Of a DNA stretch of 9,923 nt, positions 1-8,193 are shown piece by piece. The stretch lies in contig JAWVEV010000068.1 in NCBI GenBank assembly GCA_033856535.1, forward strand, positions 1 through 9,923, written 5' to 3'. Origin of the DNA: JAWVEV01 sp033856535 (lineage in GTDB: Bacteria > Actinomycetota > Thermoleophilia > Miltoncostaeales > Miltoncostaeaceae). Under the pieces are notes generated by a model. It had not been told where the DNA came from and made no database searches. It saw only the letters and a list, made by a program, of their open reading frames with translations. Position 1 is the stretch's first letter, and each line of letters starts with the position of its first letter. A program made the position numbers and the translations under genes.

Positions 1-1126
1 CGATCCGCGCGGCGCGGGCCTGGCTCGCGGCGGCCGCCGCCTCGAGCGCGCGGGTCCCATCGGACCGGCCCGCGCTCACCACGACGTCGTAGTGGCCGGC
101 CCGCTCGGCCAGCCAGCCGGCCCCGGCCCCGGGCACGGCCTCGACGCCCAGGTCGCGCATGGACGCCGACGCGAGCGGGCCGCCGGCCTCGGGCGCCACC
201 AGGCTCACGCGGGCGTCCGGCCAGCCGCGCGCGATCGCGCCGATCAGGCGGCCGGCCGGATCGCCCGGCTCCGGCACGCGGTCGGCCAGCACCAGGATGC
301 GGACGCTCGCGACGGCGTCGCGCAGCGCCAGCAGGTCACGTCGCTCGAGCGGGACCGGCAGCTCGGGCCGCCCGGCCAGCCGGGAGCGCCAGCGCGATCG
401 GAAGATGGCGCGGTTGCGCAGCACCAGCGCCAGCGCGCGCTCCTTCGGCGACGACGCCCCGCGGGCGTGCACGACGCGCGAGCGCGGCTCGTAGACCGCG
501 GGCATGCCCCGCGCGGCCAGCGCGAAGCACAGGTCGACGTCCTCGGAGTAGGCGGGGGCGTAGGCCGGGTCGAACCCGCCGACCGCCTCGAACGCGGCGC
601 GACGCACCGCCATGCAGGCGCCCGAGACGTAGTCGACGACCCGCGGGAAGCCGTGCTCCGGCAGCCCGGGGTCATCGCCGGCGCCGGTCTGGTCGGTCTC
701 GCCGCCGCGCCAGACCGCGGCGCCGGCCTCCTGCAGCGACCCGTCCAGGTTCAGCAGCATCGGCCCGACGGCGCCCGCGCCGGCCTCGGCTCGCGCCATC
801 AGCGGCCCGAGCCACCCGGGGGTGACCAGGGCGTCGCTGTTCAGGAAGACCAGATGGCGGCCGCGGGCGGCCGCCGCGCCCTGGTTGCAGGCCGGCCCGA
901 AGCCGACGTTCCCCGGATTGCGGATCACGCGGGCGCCGCTCACGGACTCCTCGAGCCGGCGCAGAAGGCCGGGGCCCGAGCCGTTGTCCACCACGATCAG
1001 CTCGTAGGGCTCCCAGGTGTGCTCGACGAGCGCCCGGAAGGCCCGCTCCGCCCAGCCCCACGCGCCGAAGGTCACCACGACCACCGACGCCTGCGGCCGC
1101 GCCGTCGGCGGGATGAGCAGCCTCAC
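1..1126 (-). CDS. GT2 family glycosyltransferase with start of a second GT domain (runs off left edge)
   Basis: The first 375 codons are present, with no stop before the left edge, so the C-terminus is missing. It starts with GTG at 1126, sharing GTGA with the upstream gene's stop (4-nt overlap). No Shine-Dalgarno is visible, so reinitiation is likely. Residues about 14-250 are a GT-A family 2 domain of the rhamnosyltransferase (WbbL/RfbF-like) type: VVVVTF strand at 15-20, VDNGS at 46-50, NPGNVGF at 70-76, NSDA (the DxD-equivalent metal and nucleotide site) at 96-99, SGACMAVRR near 169-176, and EDVD at 195-198 holding the likely catalytic base. From about residue 275 a new Rossmann-like unit begins (RILVLADRVPEPGD, then a YDVVVSAGR strand). 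This resembles the N-lobe of a GT-B domain fused to GT2 units in large multi-domain GTs. It probably adds a sugar to a lipid-linked or growing surface glycan. The acceptor and donor cannot be read from sequence. Confidence 0.86.
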   Translation of the reverse strand, partial: MRLLIPPTARPQASVVVVTFGAWGWAERAFRALVEHTWEPYELIVVDNGSGPGLLRRLEESVSGARVIRNPGNVGFGPACNQGAAAARGRHLVFLNSDALVTPGWLGPLMARAEAGAGAVGPMLLNLDGSLQEAGAAVWRGGETDQTGAGDDPGLPEHGFPRVVDYVSGACMAVRRAAFEAVGGFDPAYAPAYSEDVDLCFALAARGMPAVYEPRSRVVHARGASSPKERALALVLRNRAIFRSRWRSRLAGRPELPVPLERRDLLALRDAVASVRILVLADRVPEPGDPAGRLIGAIARGWPDARVSLVAPEAGGPLASASMRDLGVEAVPGAGAGWLAERAGHYDVVVSAGRSDGTRALEAAAAASQARAARI

Positions 1127-2742
1127 CCGACCCGGCGTCGGATCGCCTGCCCGGCCGAGCGCGCCGGCGCCAGCGCCCGCCAGCTCTTGGAGGTGATCAC
1201 CGACTGGATCACGGCCTCCTTCTGCGCCGACTCGCCCCGCAGCAGCTCGACCTGGGCCTCCAGGTCGGCGACCCGGGCGAGCAGCGCGCCGCGCTCCGCG
1301 TCGAGGCTCCCGATCTGGGCGTGCAGCGAGCCCATCTGCTCGTGCATGCCCTCGAGCGTCCGGTAGTGGTTGAGCTGGCTCGCGCCGAGCTGGACCTCGG
1401 CGTCGCGGATCCGGCTCTTCAGCCCGTCCACCGCCTGGCCGAGCGCCCCGTTCTGGGCGACGGTCGCCTCATAGGCGCCCTGGAGGTGGGCGGTCATCTT
1501 CCGCTCCTCGGCGAGGTCGCGGGCGAGCGCCGCGGCCCGCTCGCGCTCGCGGGCGAGGTCGCCCATGAGCCGCTCCAGGCGCTCCAGGTGGGCCTGCGCG
1601 GCGAGGGCCCCGGTCGCCTCCGGCGCCGCCGGCGCGCCGTCGTCGCGGCCCGCGGCCGCCGACCGCGCCACCTCGGCCAGGCGGTCGAGCGCCGCATCGA
1701 GCCGCTCGGCGTCGGCGAGCGCGTCCGAGGCGGGCGGGTCGGCCGCGTCGAGCGCCGACCGGATCGCGTCCTCCAGGGCCTCGCGCGGCGTCGCGTCGAG
1801 GTCCACGACCGGGACCCCGTAGGCGCGCGCCACGAGGGTCGCCGCGGGCGACCCGCTCACGAGCGCCGACGCCGCGCCGATCGCCGCCAGCAGGTCGTCG
1901 GTGGTCGCGGCGTCGAGGATCGCCGCCGTCCCCCGGGGCATGTGGGTCAGCACCGCCTGCGCGAACGGCACCTCGCCGCCCCCGCGGCCGGTGGCGGCGA
2001 CGACCGGCACGACCTGGTCCAGGTCGCCCGCGACGGCCGTCGCGGTGCGGGCCACCTCGGCGGCCCGTCCCTCGCCGCCGGGGCCCACGGCGACACGCCG
2101 CGGCCGGCCGCTCGCCGGGTAGGCGCCCACCGCGCGCAGCCCGTCCAGGCGCCGGCGCAGCGCGCCCGGGTCGGGCACGCGGGCGGCCAGCAGCAGCAGG
2201 CTCGGCAGCACCTCGATCTCGCGCTCCACGCCGGCGGCGCGCAGCCGGTCGCGCGAGGCCTCGTCCGCCACCGCCACGAGGGCACGGGCGGCGAGGGCGG
2301 CCCGAAGGCGGGCGGCCTCGTCGTCGGAGAGGTCGTCGTCGATCTCCACGCCGAGCCACGCGACCGGCGTGGCGGCGCCGGCGCCGAGCGCCTCGACCAC
2401 GAACGCGCTCGGCTGGATCCGGGCGATCTCCTCGCGGTCGGCCTCGTAGGCCGTGGCGATCGCGCGGTCGTCGACGCGCGCCAGGGCGCCGCCGGCGATC
2501 ACCACCAGGTCGAGGACGCCGTCCAGCTCGGCGACGCGCTCCTCGCTCCACGCGCCGAGCGGCTCGGCCGGCCGGCCGCCGTCGAACCGGGTGGGGTGGA
2601 GGGCGCCGAAGGGCGCGAACGCACGGACGGTGGCGCCGGGCAGGCGGCGGGTCAGCTCGCGCTCGAGCACCCGGGCGTGCAGCGCCTCGCCGAAGCGGTC
2701 CGCGTCCGCGGCGCTCCAGACGCCGATCACCGGACCCCTCAT
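1123..2742 (-). CDS. Polysaccharide pyruvyl transferase-like domain fused to a long C-terminal coiled coil
   Basis: This is a 539-residue protein. The ATG at 2742 overlaps the upstream stop by ATGA. The frame is open far upstream, but that part lies inside the tandem GT gene and is a shadow. Residues 1-320 look like the GT-B-like polysaccharide pyruvyl transferase family (PF04230 type): FGEALHARVLERELTRRLPG near 17-36, LVVIAGGAL at 79-87, VAVADEASRDRL at 156-167 (compare the family's 'RDxxS' strand), and a final helix-strand AYGVPVVDLD at 307-316. The family's usual SLHG-type motif before that strand is SGSPA here (296-300), without histidine. Catalysis is therefore doubtful. An Ala/Pro-rich linker (about 330-375) leads to a heptad-rich coiled coil at about 380-510, ending in SKSWRALAPAR (518-528), a tail also common in cell-surface GTs. 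It may be a scaffold or length-setting partner of the neighbouring GTs, and this is inference. An alternative is an active ketal-pyruvyl transferase with a diverged site. Confidence 0.75.
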   Translation of the reverse strand: MRGPVIGVWSAADADRFGEALHARVLERELTRRLPGATVRAFAPFGALHPTRFDGGRPAEPLGAWSEERVAELDGVLDLVVIAGGALARVDDRAIATAYEADREEIARIQPSAFVVEALGAGAATPVAWLGVEIDDDLSDDEAARLRAALAARALVAVADEASRDRLRAAGVEREIEVLPSLLLLAARVPDPGALRRRLDGLRAVGAYPASGRPRRVAVGPGGEGRAAEVARTATAVAGDLDQVVPVVAATGRGGGEVPFAQAVLTHMPRGTAAILDAATTDDLLAAIGAASALVSGSPAATLVARAYGVPVVDLDATPREALEDAIRSALDAADPPASDALADAERLDAALDRLAEVARSAAAGRDDGAPAAPEATGALAAQAHLERLERLMGDLARERERAAALARDLAEERKMTAHLQGAYEATVAQNGALGQAVDGLKSRIRDAEVQLGASQLNHYRTLEGMHEQMGSLHAQIGSLDAERGALLARVADLEAQVELLRGESAQKEAVIQSVITSKSWRALAPARSAGQAIRRRVG

Positions 2743-5138
2743 GCGGGTACGCCCACGAGCGTGCGCGGGTCGACCGGCCCGCCGGCGTCGGGCTCGAGCA
2801 GGATCTCCATCAGGGCCTCCGCGGTCCGGGCGAATCCGTTGCGGGCGGCGTGCGCGGCGCCCGCCAGCCCCAGTCGGCGCCACTCCTCGGGGCGCTCCAG
2901 CAGGTCGAGCACCGCCGCCGCGATCTCGCCCGGCCCGCTCGTGGGCGGGAGCTTGACCGCGACGCCGGCGGGCAGGTCGCCCATCCAGCCGATGTCCGTG
3001 ACGATGGTCGGGATGCCGCTGGCGAGGGTCTCGGTGACCGTCGCCGAGGCCTCGCCGTGGGCCACCTGGCGCATCTGCAGCGCGATGTCGGCCCGGCGCA
3101 GCCAGGCGTGGTACGCGTCGTCGGTCACGGCTCCGGTCAGGCGGATCGCGTCCGACACGCCGGCCTCCTGCGCGATCGCGGTCACCCGGCGCTCCTCCCA
3201 GGGCTCGATCGGGCCGACCAGGGCGAGCCGCGCGCCCGGGTGGCGGGCCAGGATCGCCGGCATCGCCGCGACGATCTGGTCCACCCGCTTCACGGCGTCG
3301 ACCACGCCGAACGAGACCAGCTGCGGCGGCTCGCCCGGCCGGTCCGGCCGGCCGAGCGGGTCCTCGGGCGCGGGCGGGAACGCGAAGGGGAGCACGCGGG
3401 CGTCGACCCGCCGGCCCTCGCCCTCGGCCTCCAGCCGCACCACCGACTCGGCCAGGCGCGAGTGCACCAGCACGCGGCGGGCGTAGGTCGAGAGCTCGCC
3501 GGTCATCCAGATGCCGAAGCGCTCGGCGTCGGCCGGCATCAGCGGCACCTTCCCGAACGACTCGGGCGAGATCCGCGCGCCGTACATCTCCGCCAGGCGC
3601 CCGGCGAGCTGCTCGCCGTCCTCCCAGGCGCGCCACTCGTAGAAGCGGGCCAGGCGCACGTCGTGGGCCAGCACGTGGCCCGGCACGCGACGCATCGCGC
3701 GCAGCACGTAGTCGTGGAAGGAGCTGTTGCCCATGCAGTGGAGCACGGCGTCGTACCGGACCAGCTCGTTGCGCCGCTCGAGCGACGCCGCGGACCGGAT
3801 CCGGCAGGCCGGGTGCGACGGCGGATCGTACTCGGCCGGGTCCCCGTCCACGAAGACGTCGACGTCGGCGTGGGCCACCAGCTGGTCCACCAGGTGGGCG
3901 CTGTAGCGGGCGATCCCCGAGAGCTGGGGCGGGAACGGGGTGACCATCGCGAGCTGCGGCCGGCGCGGCGCCGCGGGCCTCGGCGGCGTCCACGGCGAGC
4001 GGTAGGCCGAGACGGTCTCGGCCGCCACGGCCTCCCAGGTGAAGCGGTCGGCGTCCGGCGCGCGGGCGCGCAGGCGGTCCACGAAGGCGTCGTCGTCGGC
4101 CGCGCGGGCGAGCAGGGCGGTGAGCCAGGTGCGGTTGCGCGGGTCGAAGAGCGCCTCGGGGTCGCGCACCAGCTCGGGGAGCGACGAGAGGTTCGACGCG
4201 AGCACCGGCGCCCCGCAGCGCATCGCCTCGGCCACCGGCAGGCCGAAGCCCTCGTAGAGCGACGGGAACACGAAGGTGCGCGTGGCGCCGTAGAGCCCGC
4301 GCAGGACCTCGTCCGGGACGAAGCCGGTCAGCAGGACGTCGCCGGCGGCGCCGGCGCGCGCGGCCACCTCGCGGAGGTGGGCGGCCTCGTCGGGCAGCAC
4401 CTTGCAGGTGATCACCAGCTGGCGGGCGTCCCGGGTCGCCTGCGGGAGGTCCCCGTAGGCTCCGATCAGCAGCTCGATGTTCTTCCGGAAGTCGATGCCG
4501 CCGGTGTAGAGGAAGAAGCCCTCGCGCAGGTCCGGGATCGACTCGCGCAGCTCGGCGACGACGTCGGCCGCCGGGCGCGCGGGCGGCCGGAAGCCGCCCG
4601 AGACGCCGGTCCCGATCGCGCGCACCTTCTCGCGCGGGATGTTCAGCAGCCGGACCGCATCGCGCGCGGTGGCCTCCGAGATCGCGAGCACGCGGTCGGC
4701 GGCGCGCACCATCTCCAGGCGCGAGCGGTAGCGGGCGCGGGTGATCGGGTCGCTCAGGTAGACGTCCGGGAAGATCAGCGGGATCAGGTCGTAGAGCGTC
4801 ACGACCAGGCGGACGTCGGGCCGGCGCACCTCGAGCGGCCAGAGCTCCGCCAGCGGGATCGTCATCTCGAAGGGCGACATCGCGTGGAAGGTGAGCGGCC
4901 CCTCGGCCAGCTCGGCGCGCCGCGCCTGCGACCAGCCCACGCGTCCCGTCGGCAGCAGCCGCTCGGCCCCCGGCGGGAGCGTGAAGCGCTGGTTGAGCAG
5001 GAAGCGGTCGACCAGCCCGGGCCTCACCCGCTCGATCGCGGCGGCGTGCTCGGCGACGTAGCGGGCGATCCCGCGCTCGGCGTGGTGCCGGCTCTGGGCG
5101 GCCTGCAGGTCCAGCGTCAGCCGGCGATGGGCGCCCAC
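2739..5138 (-). CDS. Tandem GT4 glycosyltransferase (WbdA/MtfB-like, probable D-rhamnosyl/mannosyltransferase)
   Basis: This is a 799-residue protein with two complete GT-B fold GT4 domains. The GTG start at 5138 overlaps the preceding TAG by one base and has GGAGG 4 nt upstream. It places the usual family opening, LDLQAAQS...RGIARY (9-27), at the very N-terminus. Domain 1 (about 1-380) has YDLIP at 116-120, AISEATARD at 152-160, YTGGIDFRKN at 211-220 and the donor-binding EX7E pair E296/E304 in SLYEGFGLPVAEA. Domain 2 (about 395-785) starts MVTPFPPQLSGIARYS, has CMGNSSFH at 468-475 and AHDVRL at 491-496, SFGVVDAVKRVD at 609-620, and a GEASATVTE motif (695-703) with E-X6-E spacing. Domain 1 resembles the MtfB-like GT4 group, which includes O-antigen mannosyltransferases. 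WbdA of E. coli O9a also joins two GT4 modules to make alternating linkages. With gmd and rmd in the block, GDP-D-rhamnose is the likeliest donor, by inference. It is probably cytosolic at the inner face of the membrane. Confidence 0.9.
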   Translation of the reverse strand: MGAHRRLTLDLQAAQSRHHAERGIARYVAEHAAAIERVRPGLVDRFLLNQRFTLPPGAERLLPTGRVGWSQARRAELAEGPLTFHAMSPFEMTIPLAELWPLEVRRPDVRLVVTLYDLIPLIFPDVYLSDPITRARYRSRLEMVRAADRVLAISEATARDAVRLLNIPREKVRAIGTGVSGGFRPPARPAADVVAELRESIPDLREGFFLYTGGIDFRKNIELLIGAYGDLPQATRDARQLVITCKVLPDEAAHLREVAARAGAAGDVLLTGFVPDEVLRGLYGATRTFVFPSLYEGFGLPVAEAMRCGAPVLASNLSSLPELVRDPEALFDPRNRTWLTALLARAADDDAFVDRLRARAPDADRFTWEAVAAETVSAYRSPWTPPRPAAPRRPQLAMVTPFPPQLSGIARYSAHLVDQLVAHADVDVFVDGDPAEYDPPSHPACRIRSAASLERRNELVRYDAVLHCMGNSSFHDYVLRAMRRVPGHVLAHDVRLARFYEWRAWEDGEQLAGRLAEMYGARISPESFGKVPLMPADAERFGIWMTGELSTYARRVLVHSRLAESVVRLEAEGEGRRVDARVLPFAFPPAPEDPLGRPDRPGEPPQLVSFGVVDAVKRVDQIVAAMPAILARHPGARLALVGPIEPWEERRVTAIAQEAGVSDAIRLTGAVTDDAYHAWLRRADIALQMRQVAHGEASATVTETLASGIPTIVTDIGWMGDLPAGVAVKLPPTSGPGEIAAAVLDLLERPEEWRRLGLAGAAHAARNGFARTAEALMEILLEPDAGGPVDPRTLVGVPA

Positions 5139-6052
5139 TAGGCCTCCGCGGGCGTGCGCTCCCCCGCGGCCCGGGCGGTCAGCAGCACCAGCCGGCGGTG
5201 CGTCGAGGCGGGCTCCTCGAGCCCGGTCACGGCGCGCCACGAGCCCGCGCCGAGCTCCTGCACGACGGTGCGGTCCTCCAGGGTCCAGGCGTCGGCCCCC
5301 AGCCGGTCGCCGTCGGCCTCGCGGCCCTCGAGAATCCCCGGCTTGTCCGGCCCCGGCGGCACCAGCGAGGCCACCACCAGGCGCCCCTCGGGCCCGGTCA
5401 TGCCGCGGAGCGCCTCCAGTGAGGCGCGCATGGCCCACTTCCCGCCGGGCCGCTCGCCGTTCAGGGTGGCGTCGCCGGAGTCGACCCCGTCCACCGAGAT
5501 CACCGCGTGGAAGGGGCGGTCGGGCGGCTGCCAGGCGGCCTCGTCGCCGATCGCGGAGATGAGGGGATGCTCCACCGCGCCGGCCCGGGCGCCCGCGAGG
5601 GAGACCCGGTAGCCGAGCGCCGCCAGCGACAGCGCCAGCCCCTCGTTGGCCGGCCCCAGCAGCAGCACCCGCGAGCCCGGCTCGAGGCCCGCGAGGGCGC
5701 GGAAGACGTAGGGCGCGACGACCATCGACCGGGCGCCGGGGGCGGCGTCGCGCCACTCGGCGCCCGCCGTGAGCGGGGTCGCCGCGGCCGACCGGCCGAG
5801 CAGCCGGAGCTCATGGCCGACGTCCGCGAGCGCCTCGGTGCCGCTCAGGGCGGCCATCGCGAGGTGCTCGCGGATCCGGTCGAGCTCGTGGCGGATCGTC
5901 TCGATGAGCCCGCCCTCGATGCGGTCGATCCGCTCCTGCACCCGCTGGTCCGCCTCGCGGACCTGCGCCCGGGTCCACTCGAACTGCGTCCCGAAGTAGC
6001 GCCGGACCGGCCAGCTCAGCAGCCCGACGACGCGCTTCAGGAGGGCGGACAC
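5138..6052 (-). CDS. Degenerate class I SAM methyltransferase-like protein with N-terminal helical region
   Basis: This is a 304-residue protein with a GTG start at 6052, 7 nt after the FkbM gene's stop and without a clear Shine-Dalgarno. Residues 1-65 are a basic, amphipathic start (LLKRVVGLLSWPVRRYF) followed by charged heptad-like helix, perhaps for membrane contact or oligomerisation. From about 112 a Rossmann methyltransferase fold is recognisable: strand 1 plus glycine loop RVLLLGPANEG at 128-138, helix LALSLAALGYRVSLAG at 139-154, VEHPLIS at 160-166, PFHAVISVDGVD at 180-191, and GRLVVASL at 223-230. Active relatives, as I remember them, have VLDVG in motif I, an acidic residue after strand 2 that holds the SAM ribose, and an 'IEH'-type motif. 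Here these read VLLLG, AGARAG and VDGVD. The fold is kept while SAM-binding residues look lost, so a non-catalytic partner role is possible, for instance with the adjacent FkbM methyltransferase. It could also be a diverged but active enzyme. Confidence 0.77.
   Translation of the reverse strand: MSALLKRVVGLLSWPVRRYFGTQFEWTRAQVREADQRVQERIDRIEGGLIETIRHELDRIREHLAMAALSGTEALADVGHELRLLGRSAAATPLTAGAEWRDAAPGARSMVVAPYVFRALAGLEPGSRVLLLGPANEGLALSLAALGYRVSLAGARAGAVEHPLISAIGDEAAWQPPDRPFHAVISVDGVDSGDATLNGERPGGKWAMRASLEALRGMTGPEGRLVVASLVPPGPDKPGILEGREADGDRLGADAWTLEDRTVVQELGAGSWRAVTGLEEPASTHRRLVLLTARAAGERTPAEA
5143..5147 (-). promoter_or_regulatory. Shine-Dalgarno GGAGG of the tandem GT4 gene
   Basis: On the minus strand GGAGG lies 4 nt before the GTG at 5138. 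It sits inside the last codons of the upstream methyltransferase-like gene. It fixes the GTG as the start of the tandem GT, although that frame stays open for another 600 nt upstream. Confidence 0.6.
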
Positions 6053-6059
6053 GCCAATT

Positions 6060-7109
6060 TCACGCCATCACGATGTTGACGAAGGGGACCGATCCCTGCA
6101 GCGCCAGCAGCGCCTCGTCGCCGTAGGGCTCGAGCTCGCCGGTGTCGCGCAGCAGCGAGGTCTGGAGCCCGAGGCCCGAGTAGTAGTCGAGCACCTCGGC
6201 CGGCGCCTCGCCCAGGCCGCCGTAGGCCTGGGTCCAGAACTCGGCGATGACGGTGATGCCGGTGCTGCGCCGGATGGTCTGCTCCATCCCGCGGATGGCG
6301 ACCACGTCGCTGCCCTCGGCGTCGGTCTTCAGCACGTCGACGTGGATGCCCTCGAGCAGCTCGTCGAGCGGCGCGCAGGGCACCAGGACGCTCGGCGCCG
6401 GCACCTCGCCCGGCTGCACCCAGTTGCCGGCGCCGCCCTGGGGGTTCAGCACCAGCTGGACGTGGCCGCGGTGGTCGTAGGCCGCGATCGGGAGCACGAC
6501 GGCGTTGCCGCAGCCGTTGCGCCAGAGGTTGGCCCGCAGCAGCGAGACGTTGTTCGGCCCCGGCTCGACCGCGACCACCAGGCCCTCGGGGCCGACCAGG
6601 CGCGAGGCGAGCACCGAGAAGTAGCCGATGTTGGCGCCGACGTCGACGAAGGTCATGCCCGGCCGCAGCGTCCGCAGCAGCAGCGCCGTGACGTGCGCCT
6701 CGTACATGCCGTGCTCGGCGATGCTCGGCGTGACGAGGCTGTCCGCCTTGTTCAGCCAGAGCGGGCCGACGTGCGTGGTCGCGTCGACGACCGACTCCGG
6801 GTCGAGCGCCACCGCGTGCGCGCTCTGGCTGCTCATGTCGACCATGCGCTCCATGCGGCGCGCGCGGTCCTCGATCGACCTGGCGGAGCCCTCCATCGCG
6901 GAGTAGATCGCCTGGTCGACCCGGGACTGGCGCATGGTGTACGGGCGCAGCGCCCGGTGCAGCACGCCGCGCGCGGCCAGGCCCGCGCGCCCGAAGCGCG
7001 ACGGCGTGTCCCAGCCGAGCGAGGGCCCGTCCTGCACCTCTTTCCGCGCGCGCTCGAGCGCGGTCTCGAAGGCGGTCTCGGCGCTCATCGGGTCACTCGC
7101 TCGGGCCAT
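6060..7109 (-). CDS. FkbM family SAM-dependent methyltransferase
   Basis: This is a 349-residue protein from the ATG at 7109. A second in-frame ATG at 7088 (residue 8, MSAETAF) would give 342 residues and is equally possible. Residues 34-95 carry a segment (TPSRFGRAG...LRPYTMRQSRVDQA) like the N-terminal helical module seen in other glycan-cluster methyltransferases and GTs. The FkbM core follows: motif I FVDVGANIGYFSVLA at 154-168, acidic VAVEPGPNN at 179-187, LKTDAEGSD at 260-268 and VIAEFW at 287-292. The key SAM-binding and catalytic-region residues appear intact, unlike in the next gene. FkbM enzymes are O-methyltransferases acting on sugars, lipids or polyketides. In this setting the likely target is a sugar hydroxyl of the surface glycan, either internal or at the chain end. 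It follows gmd after 96 nt and leads into the tightly coupled GT genes, so this gap may hold its own promoter. Confidence 0.9.
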   Translation of the reverse strand: MARASDPMSAETAFETALERARKEVQDGPSLGWDTPSRFGRAGLAARGVLHRALRPYTMRQSRVDQAIYSAMEGSARSIEDRARRMERMVDMSSQSAHAVALDPESVVDATTHVGPLWLNKADSLVTPSIAEHGMYEAHVTALLLRTLRPGMTFVDVGANIGYFSVLASRLVGPEGLVVAVEPGPNNVSLLRANLWRNGCGNAVVLPIAAYDHRGHVQLVLNPQGGAGNWVQPGEVPAPSVLVPCAPLDELLEGIHVDVLKTDAEGSDVVAIRGMEQTIRRSTGITVIAEFWTQAYGGLGEAPAEVLDYYSGLGLQTSLLRDTGELEPYGDEALLALQGSVPFVNIVMA

Positions 7110-7119
7110 TCTGGAGCAT
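7093..7119 (-). CDS. Possible 8-codon leader ORF overlapping the FkbM gene start
   Basis: On the minus strand a strong GGAGGG (7123-7128) is followed after only 3 nt by ATG (7119) and eight codons encoding MLQNGPSE, then TGA (7093-7095). The ORF runs through the first FkbM ATG (7109) in another frame and stops 4 nt before the second in-frame FkbM ATG (7088). It could couple or tune translation of the methyltransferase, or it could be chance, with GGAGGG simply serving the ATG at 7109 at a long 13-nt spacing. Confidence 0.2.
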   Translation of the reverse strand: MLQNGPSE

Positions 7120-7122
7120 GTT

Positions 7123-7128
7123 CCCTCC
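7123..7128 (-). promoter_or_regulatory. Shine-Dalgarno GGAGGG before the FkbM gene
   Basis: This is the only strong Shine-Dalgarno in the gmd-FkbM gap. Its spacing is 13 nt to the ATG at 7109, 34 nt to the ATG at 7088, and 3 nt to the out-of-frame ATG at 7119. None is ideal, which leaves the true start of the FkbM protein unresolved. Confidence 0.5.
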
Positions 7129-7174
7129 GGCTTGCTTCGCCCCGTGCGAGGGCTGGATTCGGGGAGGATACCGG

Positions 7175-7192
7175 CGCCGGCCGACGCCGGCG
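7175..7192 (-). repeat. Perfect GC hairpin in the gmd-FkbM gap
   Basis: CGCCGGC and GCCGGCG form a 7-bp inverted repeat around a 4-nt loop, 13 nt after the gmd stop. There is no T-run after it on the minus strand, so it is not a canonical intrinsic terminator. It may be a weak terminator, an mRNA 3'-end stabiliser, or a by-product of high GC. A TATCCT sequence at 7167-7172 (minus strand) follows directly and could be a -10 element, but I see no matching -35. Confidence 0.3.
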
Positions 7193-7205
7193 GCGAGGAG
7201 GGCGC

Positions 7206-8186
<981 letters not shown>

Positions 8187-8193
8187 CGGGGGG

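Noticed and set aside
2743..3993. N-terminal extension of the pyruvyl transferase-like ORF up to 3993
   Set aside because: The extension is Arg/Gly/Pro-rich, lies inside the tandem GT in another frame, and the ATG at 2742 gives the ATGA overlap plus the expected domain start.
92..5141. Long plus-strand open frames opposite the cluster (92-1366, 1321-3486, 2850-5141)
   Set aside because: They overlap each other and the well-supported minus-strand genes, show Arg/Ala/Gly/His-rich low-complexity translations with no motifs, and are explained by stop-poor, high-GC antisense frames.
5139..5756. N-terminal extension of the tandem GT ORF up to 5756
   Set aside because: The extension is a shadow within the methyltransferase-like gene. 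The GT4 opening motif starts right after the GTG at 5138, which has a Shine-Dalgarno.
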